A stretch of DNA of 64,000 nt from Mesorhizobium sp. GbtcB19 (lineage in GTDB: Bacteria > Pseudomonadota > Alphaproteobacteria > Rhizobiales > Rhizobiaceae): positions 159,683-223,682 of the forward strand of contig NZ_JAGXJY010000002.1 of the NCBI RefSeq assembly GCF_019091085.1. Direction: 5' to 3'. Below are positions 1 through 7,680 of the stretch, piece after piece. The position numbers were made by a program, and so were the translations under genes. How positions within the stretch are numbered: the stretch's first letter is position 1; each line of letters begins with the position of its first letter. The notes beneath the pieces were generated by a model, which saw nothing but the letters and a program-made list of their open reading frames with translations, searched no databases and was not told the DNA's origin.

Positions 1-472
1 CGCGCCGGAGCTCGATGTCCGGAAAGGCCTCGGTGAAGGCGGCCTGGCTGGTCCAGTGCAAGGTGCAGGCATGGCCGTCGAGCAGGCCGGCGCGGGCCAG
101 GAAGAACGCGGCATCCGCCACCGCGCCGATATGCGCGCCGCCGCGCAGGCTTTTGCGGATCCAGCTCATCGCCTCGTCGGCGACGACATGGTCGGCATCG
201 CCGCCGGAGCACACCACGATGCGATCGACCTTCGGCGCGTCGACAGCTGAGAAACCCGGCTGGATGACGACACCGTTGGACGCCTCGACCGTGCCTCGAT
301 CGGCGCCGACAATCACCCAACGATAGCATTCGCGCCCGGCAAGCACGTTGGCGGCGCGCAGCGGCTCGATGACGGACGAAAACGCCATCATCGGAAAGCC
401 CGGAAAGACCAGCACGGCGAAAGTGAGGGGAGATGCGGTGGGCTTCGACCCGCCATGCGAAGGGACACTCAT
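1..472 (-). CDS. GlxA-family (DJ-1/PfpI + AraC type) transcriptional regulator, N-terminal part
   Basis: The reverse strand reads open from an ATG at 472 to the window edge, giving about 157 residues beginning MSVPSHGGSKPT. The segment TFAVLVFPGFPMMAFSSVIE followed by RAANVLAG and WVIVG is the DJ-1/PfpI-like (type 1 glutamine amidotransferase-like) domain found at the N-terminus of GlxA-type regulators; GGDADHVV and GAVADAAFFLARAGLLDGHACTLHW continue it. Family members carry a C-terminal AraC helix-turn-helix that would lie outside the window. The effector is unknown. The gene is cut by the window edge, not visibly broken. It diverges from the toxin-antitoxin pair that follows. Confidence 0.85.
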   Translation of the reverse strand, partial: MSVPSHGGSKPTASPLTFAVLVFPGFPMMAFSSVIEPLRAANVLAGRECYRWVIVGADRGTVEASNGVVIQPGFSAVDAPKVDRIVVCSGGDADHVVADEAMSWIRKSLRGGAHIGAVADAAFFLARAGLLDGHACTLHWTSQAAFTEAFPDIELRR

Positions 473-522
473 GGGGTCAATATCTCGGGCAAGACGGTCA
501 CAATCCGCACAGGGCAGTTTTC

Positions 523-551
523 TTGACTTGTACGTCCTTGTGACGTACATA
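523..551 (+). promoter_or_regulatory. Promoter and palindromic operator of the DUF1778/GNAT operon
   Basis: A -35 box TTGACT (523-528) and a -10 box TACATA (546-551) are separated by exactly 17 bp. Between and into the -10 lies a perfect inverted repeat, TGTACGTC (529-536) and GACGTACA (542-549) with a 5-bp spacer. This placement is what an autoregulating ribbon-helix-helix antitoxin would use to block RNA polymerase. A GGAG ribosome-binding site at 563-566 precedes the ATG at 577. The autoregulation is inferred from family behaviour. Confidence 0.75.
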
Positions 552-576
552 GCGCGGATAAAGGAGAGCAGAAAAC

Positions 577-885
577 ATGGAAAGTTTCCATGATGAAATT
601 CGAGAGATCGAGGAGCGCAGCAGCGAGCGGATGAACTTCCGCACGAAACCGCGCATCAAGAAAGCCATTCAACAAGCTGCGGCTCTCGCCGGTGTCGACG
701 ACTCGGTTTTCACCATGAATGCCGCTTACAAGGCAGCCATGGAAACGATCGAAGCTCACGAGCGCACCATGCTGCGGCCTGTCGATCATGCTGTTTTCTT
801 TGCGGCGATCGACAATCCCCCGGAGCCGACGGCTCGGCTCCGCGCCTCGTTTGATCGATACGGCAAAACCGTCGTCTCCCGGTGA
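577..885 (+). CDS. DUF1778 (TacA-type) antitoxin
   Basis: This 102-residue protein matches the DUF1778 ribbon-helix-helix antitoxin pattern: a short N-terminal strand region (residues 19-25, MNFRTKP), two helices (IKKAIQQAAALAGVDDSVFTMNAAYKAA, spanning residues 26-53), then a C-terminal tail (HAVFFAAIDNPPEPTARLRASF) that in TacA-type proteins wraps the acetyltransferase toxin. The start at 577 has a GGAG site 10 nt upstream; an internal ATG at 631 also begins the conserved domain, so the first 18 residues are uncertain. The stop overlaps the next gene by 4 bp, as in coupled toxin-antitoxin pairs. It probably neutralises the downstream toxin and represses the operon through the palindrome at 529-549. 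Confidence 0.88.
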   Translation: MESFHDEIREIEERSSERMNFRTKPRIKKAIQQAAALAGVDDSVFTMNAAYKAAMETIEAHERTMLRPVDHAVFFAAIDNPPEPTARLRASFDRYGKTVVSR

Positions 886-1430
886 CTGCGAAGCCAAACC
901 TCATAGAGCCGTTCGATCCTGAAAAGCACGATCGAACGGCTTTTTCCTGTGGCGTGGATCAGGTCGACAATTTCTTCAAAAGGACCGCCAACAAGCTATC
1001 CAAGGCCGACAATCTTCGTGTCTTCGTGATGCTCAGTCCAGCCCGGGATCTGATCGGCTTTTATGCTATCAATTCGCACTCGGTGGATTATAGCGAACTG
1101 CCGCACAAATATGCGAGGACCCGCCCCGGGCATGGAAGCATCCCCGCGGCCTATTTATCTATGATGGGCGTCGACCTGCGATTTGCGGGCAAGGGATATG
1201 GCGGCGATCTCTTGCTTGACGCGCTCGTGCGCATCGCAAGGGTCGCCGAGCAGATCGGTATTGCCGTCGTGATGTTGGACGTGTTGGACTGCGGCGATCC
1301 GGCCAAGGTAACGAGCAGAAAGAAGCTCTATGTCGATCATGGCTTTAGCGCGCTGCCATCGAATGAACTTAGACTGTTTCTGCCGGTCAGAACGGTTCTG
1401 GAACTAATGATGATGCACAGCAACCGGTAA
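882..1430 (+). CDS. GNAT-type toxin (TacT/AtaT-like acetyltransferase)
   Basis: A 182-residue GNAT-fold protein starting at GTG 882, coupled to the antitoxin by a 4-bp overlap. The acetyl-CoA loop R-x-x-G-x-G is present at residues 100-105 (RFAGKGYGGDLL), and Tyr150 in KKLYVDHGF sits where the TacT catalytic tyrosine is found. The N-terminal FDPEKHDRTAFSCGVDQVDNFF is the characteristic toxin-family opening. Known family members acetylate the amino group of charged aminoacyl-tRNA and stop translation; the tRNA specificity cannot be read here. All core motifs look intact, so an active toxin is likely. Confidence 0.88.
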   Translation: MTAKPNLIEPFDPEKHDRTAFSCGVDQVDNFFKRTANKLSKADNLRVFVMLSPARDLIGFYAINSHSVDYSELPHKYARTRPGHGSIPAAYLSMMGVDLRFAGKGYGGDLLLDALVRIARVAEQIGIAVVMLDVLDCGDPAKVTSRKKLYVDHGFSALPSNELRLFLPVRTVLELMMMHSNR

Positions 1431-1464
1431 GCCAGATTATCCGGCTTGCAACGGAGACGACAAA

Positions 1465-1971
1465 ATGTTTGCGGCAACCGCCATCGACACCAAGGACAAG
1501 CCGGCCTTCTACAATGAGCTGGCGACACAGCTGAAGGCATTGCTGGAAGGCGAGGGCGATTCCATCGCCAATGCCGCCAACACGGCGGCGCTGATCTACC
1601 AGATGGTGCCTGACCTCAACTGGGCCGGCTTCTATTTCCTCGCCTCCGACGACGAACTGGTGCTCGGGCCGTTCCAGGGCAAGCCGGCCTGCGTCCGCAT
1701 CGCCGTCGGCAAGGGCGTTTGCGGCACCGCCATCGAGCTCGACATGTCGATGCTGATCAAGGACGTGCACGAATTCCCCGGCCACATCGCCTGCGATGCC
1801 GCCTCGCGTTCGGAGCTGGTGGTGCTGTTGCGCGACGCCGAAGGCGCGTTCGGCGTTCTCGACCTCGACAGCCCGACGCCCGGCCGTTTCGACAAGGAGG
1901 ACCAGGCCGGCATCGAAAAGCTCGCCGCGATCTATGTCGCGGCAAGCTCGTTCGAGGACGGTGACAACTAA
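1465..1971 (+). CDS. msrC: Free methionine-(R)-sulfoxide reductase (GAF domain)
   Basis: A 168-residue single GAF-domain protein of the fRMsr family, a cytosolic enzyme that reduces free L-methionine-(R)-sulfoxide using thioredoxin. The motifs LNWAGFYF and GVLDLDSP are diagnostic. Three cysteines at 76, 86 and 110 (KPACVRI, GKGVCGTA, HIACDAAS) keep the 10- and 24-residue spacing of the catalytic and resolving cysteines of E. coli fRMsr (84, 94, 118). The ATG at 1465 follows a GGAGACG site. It lies 34 bp after the toxin gene but is functionally unrelated to it. Confidence 0.9.
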   Translation: MFAATAIDTKDKPAFYNELATQLKALLEGEGDSIANAANTAALIYQMVPDLNWAGFYFLASDDELVLGPFQGKPACVRIAVGKGVCGTAIELDMSMLIKDVHEFPGHIACDAASRSELVVLLRDAEGAFGVLDLDSPTPGRFDKEDQAGIEKLAAIYVAASSFEDGDN

Positions 1972-1989
1972 GCCGACCGGCCCAGAACC

Positions 1990-3042
1990 TCAGGCGAACT
2001 TCACCAGCGTCAGGCTGAAGCCCGCGATGAAGAGGAAGGCCGAGAAGGCCAGCATCAGCGGGCGCAGGCCGCGCGAGCGCAACTGGGAGATGTCGGCCTG
2101 AAGGCCCATGGCGGCGAGCCCCATGGTCAGCATGACCTGCGCGGCCAGGGCGATCGCCGAGTGGATCTGGGCAGGAACAGCGACCAGGCTGTTCAGCGCC
2201 ACGACCGCGACGAAGGCGACGACGAACCAGGGCATCGGCGGCTTTGCGCCCGAAGCCTCCGTGCTGCCGCGGCGCGCCATCAGGCCGAGCGCGATGACCA
2301 TGGGCGCCAGCATCGCGACGCGCGTCAGCTTGGCGACCGTGGCGGTCTCGCCGGACAGCGTGCCGTTCTGGAAGCCGGCGCCGATCACCTGCGCTACCTC
2401 GTGGATCGAGGCGCCGGCCCACAGGCCGAAGGCGTGCTGGTCGAGCCCGAAGACCGGTGCCAGCAGCGGGAAGCCGAGCATGGCGATGGTGCCGAACAGC
2501 GTGATCGCAGCGACGGCGTAGGTCACATCTTCATCCCGCGCGTCGGTGACGATGTTGGTGGCGACGATCGCCGAGGCGCCGCAGATCGAGGAGCCGGCGG
2601 CGATCAGCTGTGCCAGCTTGGCGTCGACGCCGAGCAGCCGGCCGAGCGTGACCGTGAACAGGAAGGTGGCGCCCAGCGTGGCCGCGACGATGCCGACGCC
2701 GCCGAGGCCGATGCCCGCCACCTGGCCAAGCGTCAGCTGGAAGCCGAGCAGCACGATGGCGAAGCGCAGCAGGCGCTTTTGCGAGAAAGCGATGCCGGCC
2801 TTGGCATGCGCGGGAAGGCCAAGCACGTTGGAATAGACCATGCCGGCGACGACCGCGAGAATCATCGGGCTGAACAGGGTCAGGCCCGAGAGATTGCGCA
2901 TCGAGTAAGCGACGGTGGTGATCATCGCCACCAGCACGATCCCAGGCACGACACCGGACCAGACCGGCGCGAGGGCCGGACTGTTGCCGGCCGGATTGAG
3001 GCCGTTTGGAAGATCGTTCGCGGCGGCAGGCAGGAAAGACAA
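1990..3042 (-). CDS. YeiH-family (UPF0324) putative exporter
   Basis: An inner-membrane protein of about 350 residues with roughly ten hydrophobic helices, of the UPF0324/YeiH family (annotated as putative sulfate or anion exporters on limited evidence). Diagnostic stretches are [32 protein letters not shown] and [17 protein letters not shown]. The TTG start at 3042 is preferred because a GGAG site (3050-3053 on this strand) lies 7 nt upstream and family length fits; the reading frame stays open to a TTG at 3099. It converges on msrC, stop codons 18 bp apart. An AT-rich promoter-like patch lies at 3103-3136. Confidence 0.85.
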   Translation of the reverse strand: MSFLPAAANDLPNGLNPAGNSPALAPVWSGVVPGIVLVAMITTVAYSMRNLSGLTLFSPMILAVVAGMVYSNVLGLPAHAKAGIAFSQKRLLRFAIVLLGFQLTLGQVAGIGLGGVGIVAATLGATFLFTVTLGRLLGVDAKLAQLIAAGSSICGASAIVATNIVTDARDEDVTYAVAAITLFGTIAMLGFPLLAPVFGLDQHAFGLWAGASIHEVAQVIGAGFQNGTLSGETATVAKLTRVAMLAPMVIALGLMARRGSTEASGAKPPMPWFVVAFVAVVALNSLVAVPAQIHSAIALAAQVMLTMGLAAMGLQADISQLRSRGLRPLMLAFSAFLFIAGFSLTLVKFA

Positions 3043-3151
3043 TTGAATTCTCCAGGCGAGTTCGTCGCCGAAATGCCATTCCGAAACCAATCTTTCCAAC
3101 GAATTATTCGAGTTATAATGATCGATTTTTTCGAACGATTGGTGAGACGCG

Positions 3152-3301
3152 ATGGGCTGGCCTAATGACCGTCACCGGCCGAGCCTTGACGCTTGCCGGT
3201 TCCTGCCCCAGCTTGCCGCGATGTTTACTCCCGTGCCCGCCAACACCAAGCGACGCCGACTTCGCCGAGTGCGGAGCGGCAGGCCGATTGCGCGACGATA
3301 A
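3152..3301 (+). CDS. Possible small basic protein / leader ORF
   Basis: A 49-codon ORF starting ATG at 3152 ([17 protein letters not shown]) and ending in an Arg-rich tail (TKRRRLRRV). No family is recognised. Support is indirect: a TATAAT hexamer lies at 3114-3119 and a hairpin with a T tract at 3338-3367 follows the stop, making a small transcription-unit-like layout before the GNAT gene. No strong ribosome-binding site is seen. It could equally be leader DNA of the acetyltransferase operon. Confidence 0.27.
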   Translation: MGWPNDRHRPSLDACRFLPQLAAMFTPVPANTKRRRLRRVRSGRPIARR

Positions 3302-3337
3302 AGCCCGATACGATAGGTCCGGTTCGTTCGTTTCCTG

Positions 3338-3367
3338 CCCGCCCGCGACTTCAGCCGGCGGGTTTTT
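3338..3367 (+). terminator. Hairpin with T tract before the GNAT/ACT genes
   Basis: CCCGCC (3338-3343) can pair with GGCGGG (3357-3362), followed by five T residues (3363-3367). It sits only 18 bp before the GNAT start at 3386, so it could end the small upstream unit or act as an attenuator of the GNAT/ACT operon. The loop is long (13 nt) and the stem short. Confidence 0.4.
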
Positions 3368-3385
3368 CATATCTGGAGCCTTGCA

Positions 3386-3853
3386 GTGACCATCACTCCT
3401 TCCATCCGGTTTCGGCCGGCCGAGGCGGCGGATGCCGTCGCCATCCGCGAGATCGTGCACGCCGCCTATGCCAAATGGGTGCCGGTGATCGGCCGAGAGC
3501 CGCTGCCGATGCGCGCCGACTACGACGAGGCCGTCGCCGAGCATCCATTCGACCTCGCCATCGAGGACAAACGCATCGTTGGCCTGATCGAAACTGTCGC
3601 GCATGACGACCATCTCTGGATCGAGAATGTCTGCGTCGCGCCGGACGCGCAGGGCAGGGGGATCGGCCGGCTGTTGCTCGAACGGGCGGAGGCCAAGGCG
3701 CGCGAGGCCGGGCGCAATGAGCTTCGCCTGCTGACCAACGGCGCCTTCGAAGCGAATGTTTCGCTCTACAAGAGACAGGGCTATACGGTTGACCGGGAAG
3801 AGCCGTTCATGAATGGCACGACCGTTTATATGAACAAGAGGATCGCCGGATGA
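3386..3853 (+). CDS. GNAT family N-acetyltransferase
   Basis: A 155-residue single-domain GNAT protein starting at GTG 3386. The acetyl-CoA signature is clear: VCVAPDAQGRGIGRLLLERAEAKAREAG (about residues 81-108), preceded by the strand HDDHLWIENV and followed by SLYKRQGYT near the C-terminus. The substrate cannot be predicted. It is translationally coupled (4-bp ATGA overlap) to an ACT-domain gene, which hints at an amino-acid-related role, but that is inference. Confidence 0.88.
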   Translation: MTITPSIRFRPAEAADAVAIREIVHAAYAKWVPVIGREPLPMRADYDEAVAEHPFDLAIEDKRIVGLIETVAHDDHLWIENVCVAPDAQGRGIGRLLLERAEAKAREAGRNELRLLTNGAFEANVSLYKRQGYTVDREEPFMNGTTVYMNKRIAG

Positions 3854-4257
3854 CCGCCAATCGGAGCGCGACAACAACTCCCCGGATCAGGCTGAAGCAA
3901 CTGCCCGGCTTGTACGCGATTGCGCGGCTGGACGCCGGACATGGCATTCCCGATTGGGCGGACGGGCCAGAGTTCGTCAGCATCACCAGAACCGAAGATG
4001 AGCTTTCGATCACCTGTCTGCAGGAGCGCGTTCCGGATATCGTCAGGCGGGATTGCGACTGGGTAGCCTTCAAACTCGAGGGCCCCTTCGCCTTCGGCGA
4101 AACCGGCATCGTTTTGTCCGTCATTCGGCCGCTGTCGGAGAACGGCCTGGGCATCTTTGTGGTGTCCACCTTCGACGGCGACCACCTGCTGGTGAAGGCC
4201 GCTGATCAGGGCGCGGCGGCGCGGCTGCTGGGCGATGCCGGACATACGCTGCTGTAG
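3850..4257 (+). CDS. ACT-domain protein (CASTOR/ACT_7-like)
   Basis: A 135-residue protein whose C-terminal half (CDWVAFKLEGPFAFGETGIVLSVIRPLSENGLGIFVVSTFDGDHLLVKA) matches stand-alone ACT proteins of the ACT_7/CASTOR-like group. Such domains bind small ligands, usually amino acids; these proteins are generally uncharacterised. There is no catalytic domain. It overlaps the preceding GNAT gene by 4 bp, forming a two-gene operon. Confidence 0.8.
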   Translation: MTANRSATTTPRIRLKQLPGLYAIARLDAGHGIPDWADGPEFVSITRTEDELSITCLQERVPDIVRRDCDWVAFKLEGPFAFGETGIVLSVIRPLSENGLGIFVVSTFDGDHLLVKAADQGAAARLLGDAGHTLL

Positions 4258-4421
4258 TCCTTCCCAGCCGGCTGCCGCCAGTACCTCTGGCTCACGAACG
4301 GCTGGCTCAATCGCCCGCGCTTGCGTTTGACAGGGCGCTTGCGGCATCGTTATCTCTGGCGGTATACGACGACCCAAATCCACTACAATCGAGAAACCAC
4401 GGCTGGCCGAGGAGGAAATCC

Positions 4422-5855
4422 ATGTCCCACAATCTGCAGTTCTACATTGACGGCGCCTGGATCGAACCGGTGGTGCCGAACAATTTCGACGTCATCGATC
4501 CCTCCAACGAGGACGCCTTCGCGCAGATTTCGCTCGGCTCCAAGGCCGATGTCGACAAAGCTGTGGCGGCCGCCAAGCGCGCGTTCAACACATTCGGCTT
4601 CACCTCGGTCGAGGAGCGGCTCGATATCCTCAACCGCGTCATCGAAATCTACAAGAGGCGCAGCAAGGACCTTGCGCTCGCCGTCTCGCGCGAGATGGGC
4701 GCGCCGCGCCAGATGGCGCTGGACAGCCAGGTCGGCGTCGGCCAGGCGCATCTGGAGAAGATGGCCGAGGTGCTGAAGACCTTTCAGTTCCGCCACATCA
4801 AGGGCTCGTCGCTGATCGTGAAAGAGCCGATCGGCGTCGTCGGCCTGATCACGCCGTGGAATTGGCCGTTGAACCAGATCACCTGCAAGGTCGGTCCGGC
4901 GCTTGCCGCCGGCTGCACCATGGTGCTGAAGCCGTCCGAGATCGCGCCGCTCGACGCCATCATCTTCGCCGAGATCATCGACGAAGCCGGCGTGCCGAAG
5001 GGCGTCTTCAATCTCGTCAACGGTGACGGCCCGACCGTCGGCCAGGCGCTGGCCAGCCATCCGGATGTCGACATGATGTCCTTCACCGGCTCGACCCGCG
5101 CCGGCATCCTGGTCGCCAAGGCGGCGGCCGATACGGTCAAGCGCGTGCACCAGGAACTCGGCGGCAAGTCGGCCAACATCCTGTTCCCCGATGTCGATCT
5201 CGAGCGGGCCGTCACCAAGGGCGTCGCCGGCTGCTTCGGCAACAGCGGCCAGTCCTGCAACGCGCCGACCCGCATGTTCGTGCCGCGCGACCGTCACGAT
5301 GAGGCGGCAAGCTACGCCAAGAAGGCAGCGGAAAAATTCACCGTCGGCCCCGCCGATGCGCCCGGATCGAAACTCGGCCCGGTGGTCAGCCAGCTTCAGT
5401 TCGACAAAATCCAGGGTCTGATCCAGAGCGGCATCGACGAGGGCGCCACGCTGGTGACCGGCGGACCCGGCCGCCCGGCCGAGCTCAATCGTGGCTATTA
5501 TGTCCGGCCGACCGTGTTCGCCAATGTTACGCATGACATGCGCATCGCCACCGAGGAGATCTTTGGACCGGTGCTGTCGATCATGCCCTATGACACGGTC
5601 GAGCAGGCGGTCGAGCAGGCCAACGACACCGTCTTCGGCCTTGCCTCCTACATCCAGGCCAAGGACATCGAGAAGGCGCGTCAGGTTGCCGCGCGCATGC
5701 GCTCCGGCAACGTCTACATCAACTACCCGACCTGGGACGCAGGCCTGCCTTTCGGCGGCTACAAGCAGTCCGGCAATGGCCGCGAATACGCCGAATACGG
5801 TCTGGAGGATTTCCTCGAGATCAAAGGCATCGCGGGGTATGAGGCGGCGGAGTAG
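4422..5855 (+). CDS. NAD(P)-dependent aldehyde dehydrogenase
   Basis: A 477-residue enzyme of the aldehyde dehydrogenase superfamily, oxidising an aldehyde to the acid in the cytosol. The Rossmann region contains TPWNWPLNQ, KPSEIAPL and FTGSTRAG; the general base Glu245 lies in QELGGKSANI and the nucleophile Cys279 in GNSGQSCNAPTR, keeping the canonical 34-residue spacing. FGPVLSI and PFGGYKQSGNGREYG complete the fold. Length is normal. An AGGAGG-like site precedes ATG 4422. Substrate class cannot be fixed. A terminator follows at 5905-5930. Confidence 0.92.
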   Translation: MSHNLQFYIDGAWIEPVVPNNFDVIDPSNEDAFAQISLGSKADVDKAVAAAKRAFNTFGFTSVEERLDILNRVIEIYKRRSKDLALAVSREMGAPRQMALDSQVGVGQAHLEKMAEVLKTFQFRHIKGSSLIVKEPIGVVGLITPWNWPLNQITCKVGPALAAGCTMVLKPSEIAPLDAIIFAEIIDEAGVPKGVFNLVNGDGPTVGQALASHPDVDMMSFTGSTRAGILVAKAAADTVKRVHQELGGKSANILFPDVDLERAVTKGVAGCFGNSGQSCNAPTRMFVPRDRHDEAASYAKKAAEKFTVGPADAPGSKLGPVVSQLQFDKIQGLIQSGIDEGATLVTGGPGRPAELNRGYYVRPTVFANVTHDMRIATEEIFGPVLSIMPYDTVEQAVEQANDTVFGLASYIQAKDIEKARQVAARMRSGNVYINYPTWDAGLPFGGYKQSGNGREYAEYGLEDFLEIKGIAGYEAAE

Positions 5856-5904
5856 GTTCCGCGAATCCGCGGCCGGAGAAACGAGGACTCCGAAACAATT
5901 TGGA

Positions 5905-5930
5905 AAGGGCGCGGTCTCGGCCGCGCCCTT
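5905..5930 (+). terminator. Rho-independent terminator after the aldehyde dehydrogenase
   Basis: Perfect 10-bp arms AAGGGCGCGG (5905-5914) and CCGCGCCCTT (5921-5930) with a 6-nt loop, followed by TCTCATTT. It lies 50 bp after the dehydrogenase stop. Confidence 0.75.
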
Positions 5931-6146
5931 CTCATTTCAGCCGGCGGATGGCGCTACCTCTAGCCGCTTGGCCCGGAGGAATCGGCGGGTCGCCCCGACC
6001 CTGCACGTGTCAAACGTGACCGTAGAAATCCCAGTGCGCGGCGACATCACCGGGAGACCAGCCGGCAGAGGCTCGGTTCCAGGCGGCAGGCGCCTCTCAC
6101 GAGAACGCCCAAGGGCGAGCGGCAGCCGCCACGCCGTTCGAAACGC

Positions 6147-6180
6147 AAAAAGGCCTCGCCGGTGACGGCGAGGCCTTTTT
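6147..6180. terminator. Bidirectional terminator
   Basis: Perfect inverted repeat: AAAAAGGCCTCGCC (6147-6160) and GGCGAGGCCTTTTT (6167-6180) around loop GGTGAC. A-tract and T-tract flank the stem so it can work on both strands. It most plausibly ends the small minus-strand secreted-protein gene whose stop is at 6197. The 5856-6146 stretch otherwise holds only the dehydrogenase terminator; nothing else is seen. Confidence 0.8.
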
Positions 6181-6196
6181 CAGCGCGACTTGCCGA

Positions 6197-6376
6197 TTAA
6201 CGACGATCGCCGCGGCTGCCATGGTGGCCGCCATTGTGGGAGGCACCCAGGCACATGCCATAGTAATCGTCATGATTGCTGCACGAATTGACGGTCTCCT
6301 GCTGAGCATAAGCCGAAGTCGCCAGACCGGCGACGGCAACAACTGCGAAAACTGCATTGCGAAGGATCTTGGTCAT
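6197..6376 (-). CDS. Small secreted protein with His/Gly/Asn-rich tail
   Basis: A 59-residue ORF from ATG 6376, preceded by AAAGGAAC. Residues 1-24 (MTKILRNAVFAVVAVAGLAT, then SAYA) form a Sec signal peptide with cleavage after AYA. The mature peptide of about 35 residues has two cysteines (SCSNHDDYYGMC), probably a disulfide in the periplasm, then SHNGGHHGSRGDRR, which could bind metal. No family is recognised. It has its own terminator at 6147-6180, and the AT-richer stretch upstream (6380-6480) probably holds its promoter. Confidence 0.7.
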   Translation of the reverse strand: MTKILRNAVFAVVAVAGLATSAYAQQETVNSCSNHDDYYGMCLGASHNGGHHGSRGDRR

Positions 6377-6604
6377 CTCGATTGTTCCTTTGTTTAAATT
6401 CCGGTCGTGCCGGTCGATGACGGTTTTCCCGCAGTTGGGTTTCGGTTTGATGGCGCTTGAGCGCGAATTTGTTTCGAAATGGAAACTGCCCATTCAGGCA
6501 GCAGCCCAAGCCGGTCGGAACTCCGCAGGCAATGAACTCGTTTGCATGCAAATGTTACCGGCCGCATGTTTGCGTGCGATGCGACGGAAACAATGATCGA
6601 TCAT

Positions 6605-6889
6605 TTAGGCCGCCATAATGAGGCGGCGGGGATTGTCTCCGTCATAGCCTTGACGAGCAGGGATAAGGTCTATGTCGATATTGAAGACGTTGAATCGCAT
6701 GGGTATGGCCTTGAAATACGCGCAGGACGGCCGCAGGGCAGCGCGGATGCTGAACGGACTGCCGACCGGCACGCATTTGGATGTTGGTTTCCCGGTGATG
6801 CCGATAACCAGGCATCTGTCGTCGAACATGTGGGACGGTTCGAGATAACCATCGCCAGGACGTTTGATCGTGGAAGTGCCCGGTGGCAA
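6605..6889 (-). CDS. Doubtful small ORF in an uncharacterised region
   Basis: A 94-codon frame on the minus strand (ending NPRRLIMAA). Codon use and GC are flatter than in neighbours and other frames here are also open (for example plus strand 6542-7000). No domain, signal peptide or good ribosome-binding site is evident. The 6377-6977 stretch may be degraded or foreign DNA; this frame is only the least bad coding candidate. Confidence 0.2.
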   Translation of the reverse strand: MPPGTSTIKRPGDGYLEPSHMFDDRCLVIGITGKPTSKCVPVGSPFSIRAALRPSCAYFKAIPMRFNVFNIDIDLIPARQGYDGDNPRRLIMAA

Positions 6890-6977
6890 TCGTCACATTG
6901 CAAGCTTCGGGCAATACGCAGCTACCGCGCGTCTCGGCGCCTTCCAGGCTCGTCACGAGCGCGTCGGCGTCTGCGGC

Positions 6978-7211
6978 TTACCCGCGGCCCGCCTCGATGA
7001 TACCGACCATCGCCCGCGTAAATTCGACCATACTGTTTGCCGTGATGGCTGCGTTGTCGGGGGATTGCCCGATATGCTCGGCCGCCCCGCAGCATGATCG
7101 CCGGATGCTGTCGTAGTATGGATCTCTCTCATCGTCCGGCATCGTTGCCAAATTCAGGGCGCGGCGATGAATCATGCGCAATAGCTGCGCCAATGCTGTT
7201 TCGACACTCAT
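6978..7211 (-). CDS. Small hypothetical protein
   Basis: A 77-residue ORF from ATG 7211 with a GGAG site 7 nt upstream. It begins MSVETALAQLLRMIHRRALN and reads as an all-helical cytosolic protein with the acidic stretch MPDDERDPYYDSIRRSCCGAAEH. No family recognised. Coding looks plausible because of the ribosome-binding site and amino-acid composition; the function is unknown. It lies near the tRNA-Gln, a location where acquired genes are common. Confidence 0.5.
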   Translation of the reverse strand: MSVETALAQLLRMIHRRALNLATMPDDERDPYYDSIRRSCCGAAEHIGQSPDNAAITANSMVEFTRAMVGIIEAGRG

Positions 7212-7412
7212 GCGTTTGCTCCGCATCGGTCGAACGTCTCGGCACATTTGAGCGCCGGATCGTCGATCGGGAACATTCCCGATTCGAGCAGGCTGCGCCG
7301 CAGCCGTTAATATATAGTTGATTGCTAATATGGCTGGCAGATCAACCGGAGCTCAGCCAACAGGGGGCGTTGCGATGAACTCACGGCAAGTCCGGGAATA
7401 TGCGGAAAACTT

Positions 7413-7486
7413 TGGCTGGGGAACCTGGATTCGAACCAGGACTAACGGAGTCAGAGTCCGTGGGTCTACCGTTAACCTATTCCCCA
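7413..7486 (-). tRNA. tRNA-Gln (CUG)
   Basis: On the minus strand the gene begins TGGGGAATAGG and ends TTCCCCAGCCA, with CCA encoded (7413-7415). The acceptor arms TGGGGAA/TTCCCCA pair fully. The anticodon stem ACGGA/TCCGT encloses loop CTCTGAC, giving anticodon CTG (Gln). The T-arm contains GGTTCGAATCC. Length is 74 nt including CCA. Confidence 0.95.
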
Positions 7487-7616
7487 GCAGGCGCGATTAG
7501 TGTCGCGCGAAGCGGGCGGCTCATGTGCCGCGAGCGCTGCCTTGTAGCCGCCATCCGAAAATAGTCAAGCCCGCAGCTGAGTTCAATCGCATCCTTTTTG
7601 AGCCCATGTCCGATGC

Positions 7617-7661
7617 ATGTATGTCGCGCAAAACCGCTCCGCGCTTTTGCGCGACATACAT
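7617..7661. repeat. Perfect 17-bp inverted repeat (intergenic hairpin)
   Basis: The arm at 7617-7633 begins ATGTATGTCGCGC and is perfectly complementary to 7645-7661, with an 11-nt loop (7634-7644). It lies 20 bp past the stop of the minus-strand YbhN-like gene (stop at 7681). No T tract follows, so it is more like a repetitive extragenic palindrome than a terminator. Its sequence is unrelated to the other repeat families in the window. The rest of 7487-7680 shows nothing else. Confidence 0.7.
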
Positions 7662-7680
7662 AGCCCGCAGGCCTGCGGCT

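Noticed and set aside
4383..5534. Long minus-strand ORF opposite the aldehyde dehydrogenase
   Set aside because: High-GC antisense frame; translation is low-complexity, while the plus strand carries complete dehydrogenase motifs.
6542..7000. Plus-strand ORF of 152 codons
   Set aside because: No recognisable motif; competes with other open frames in low-information DNA.
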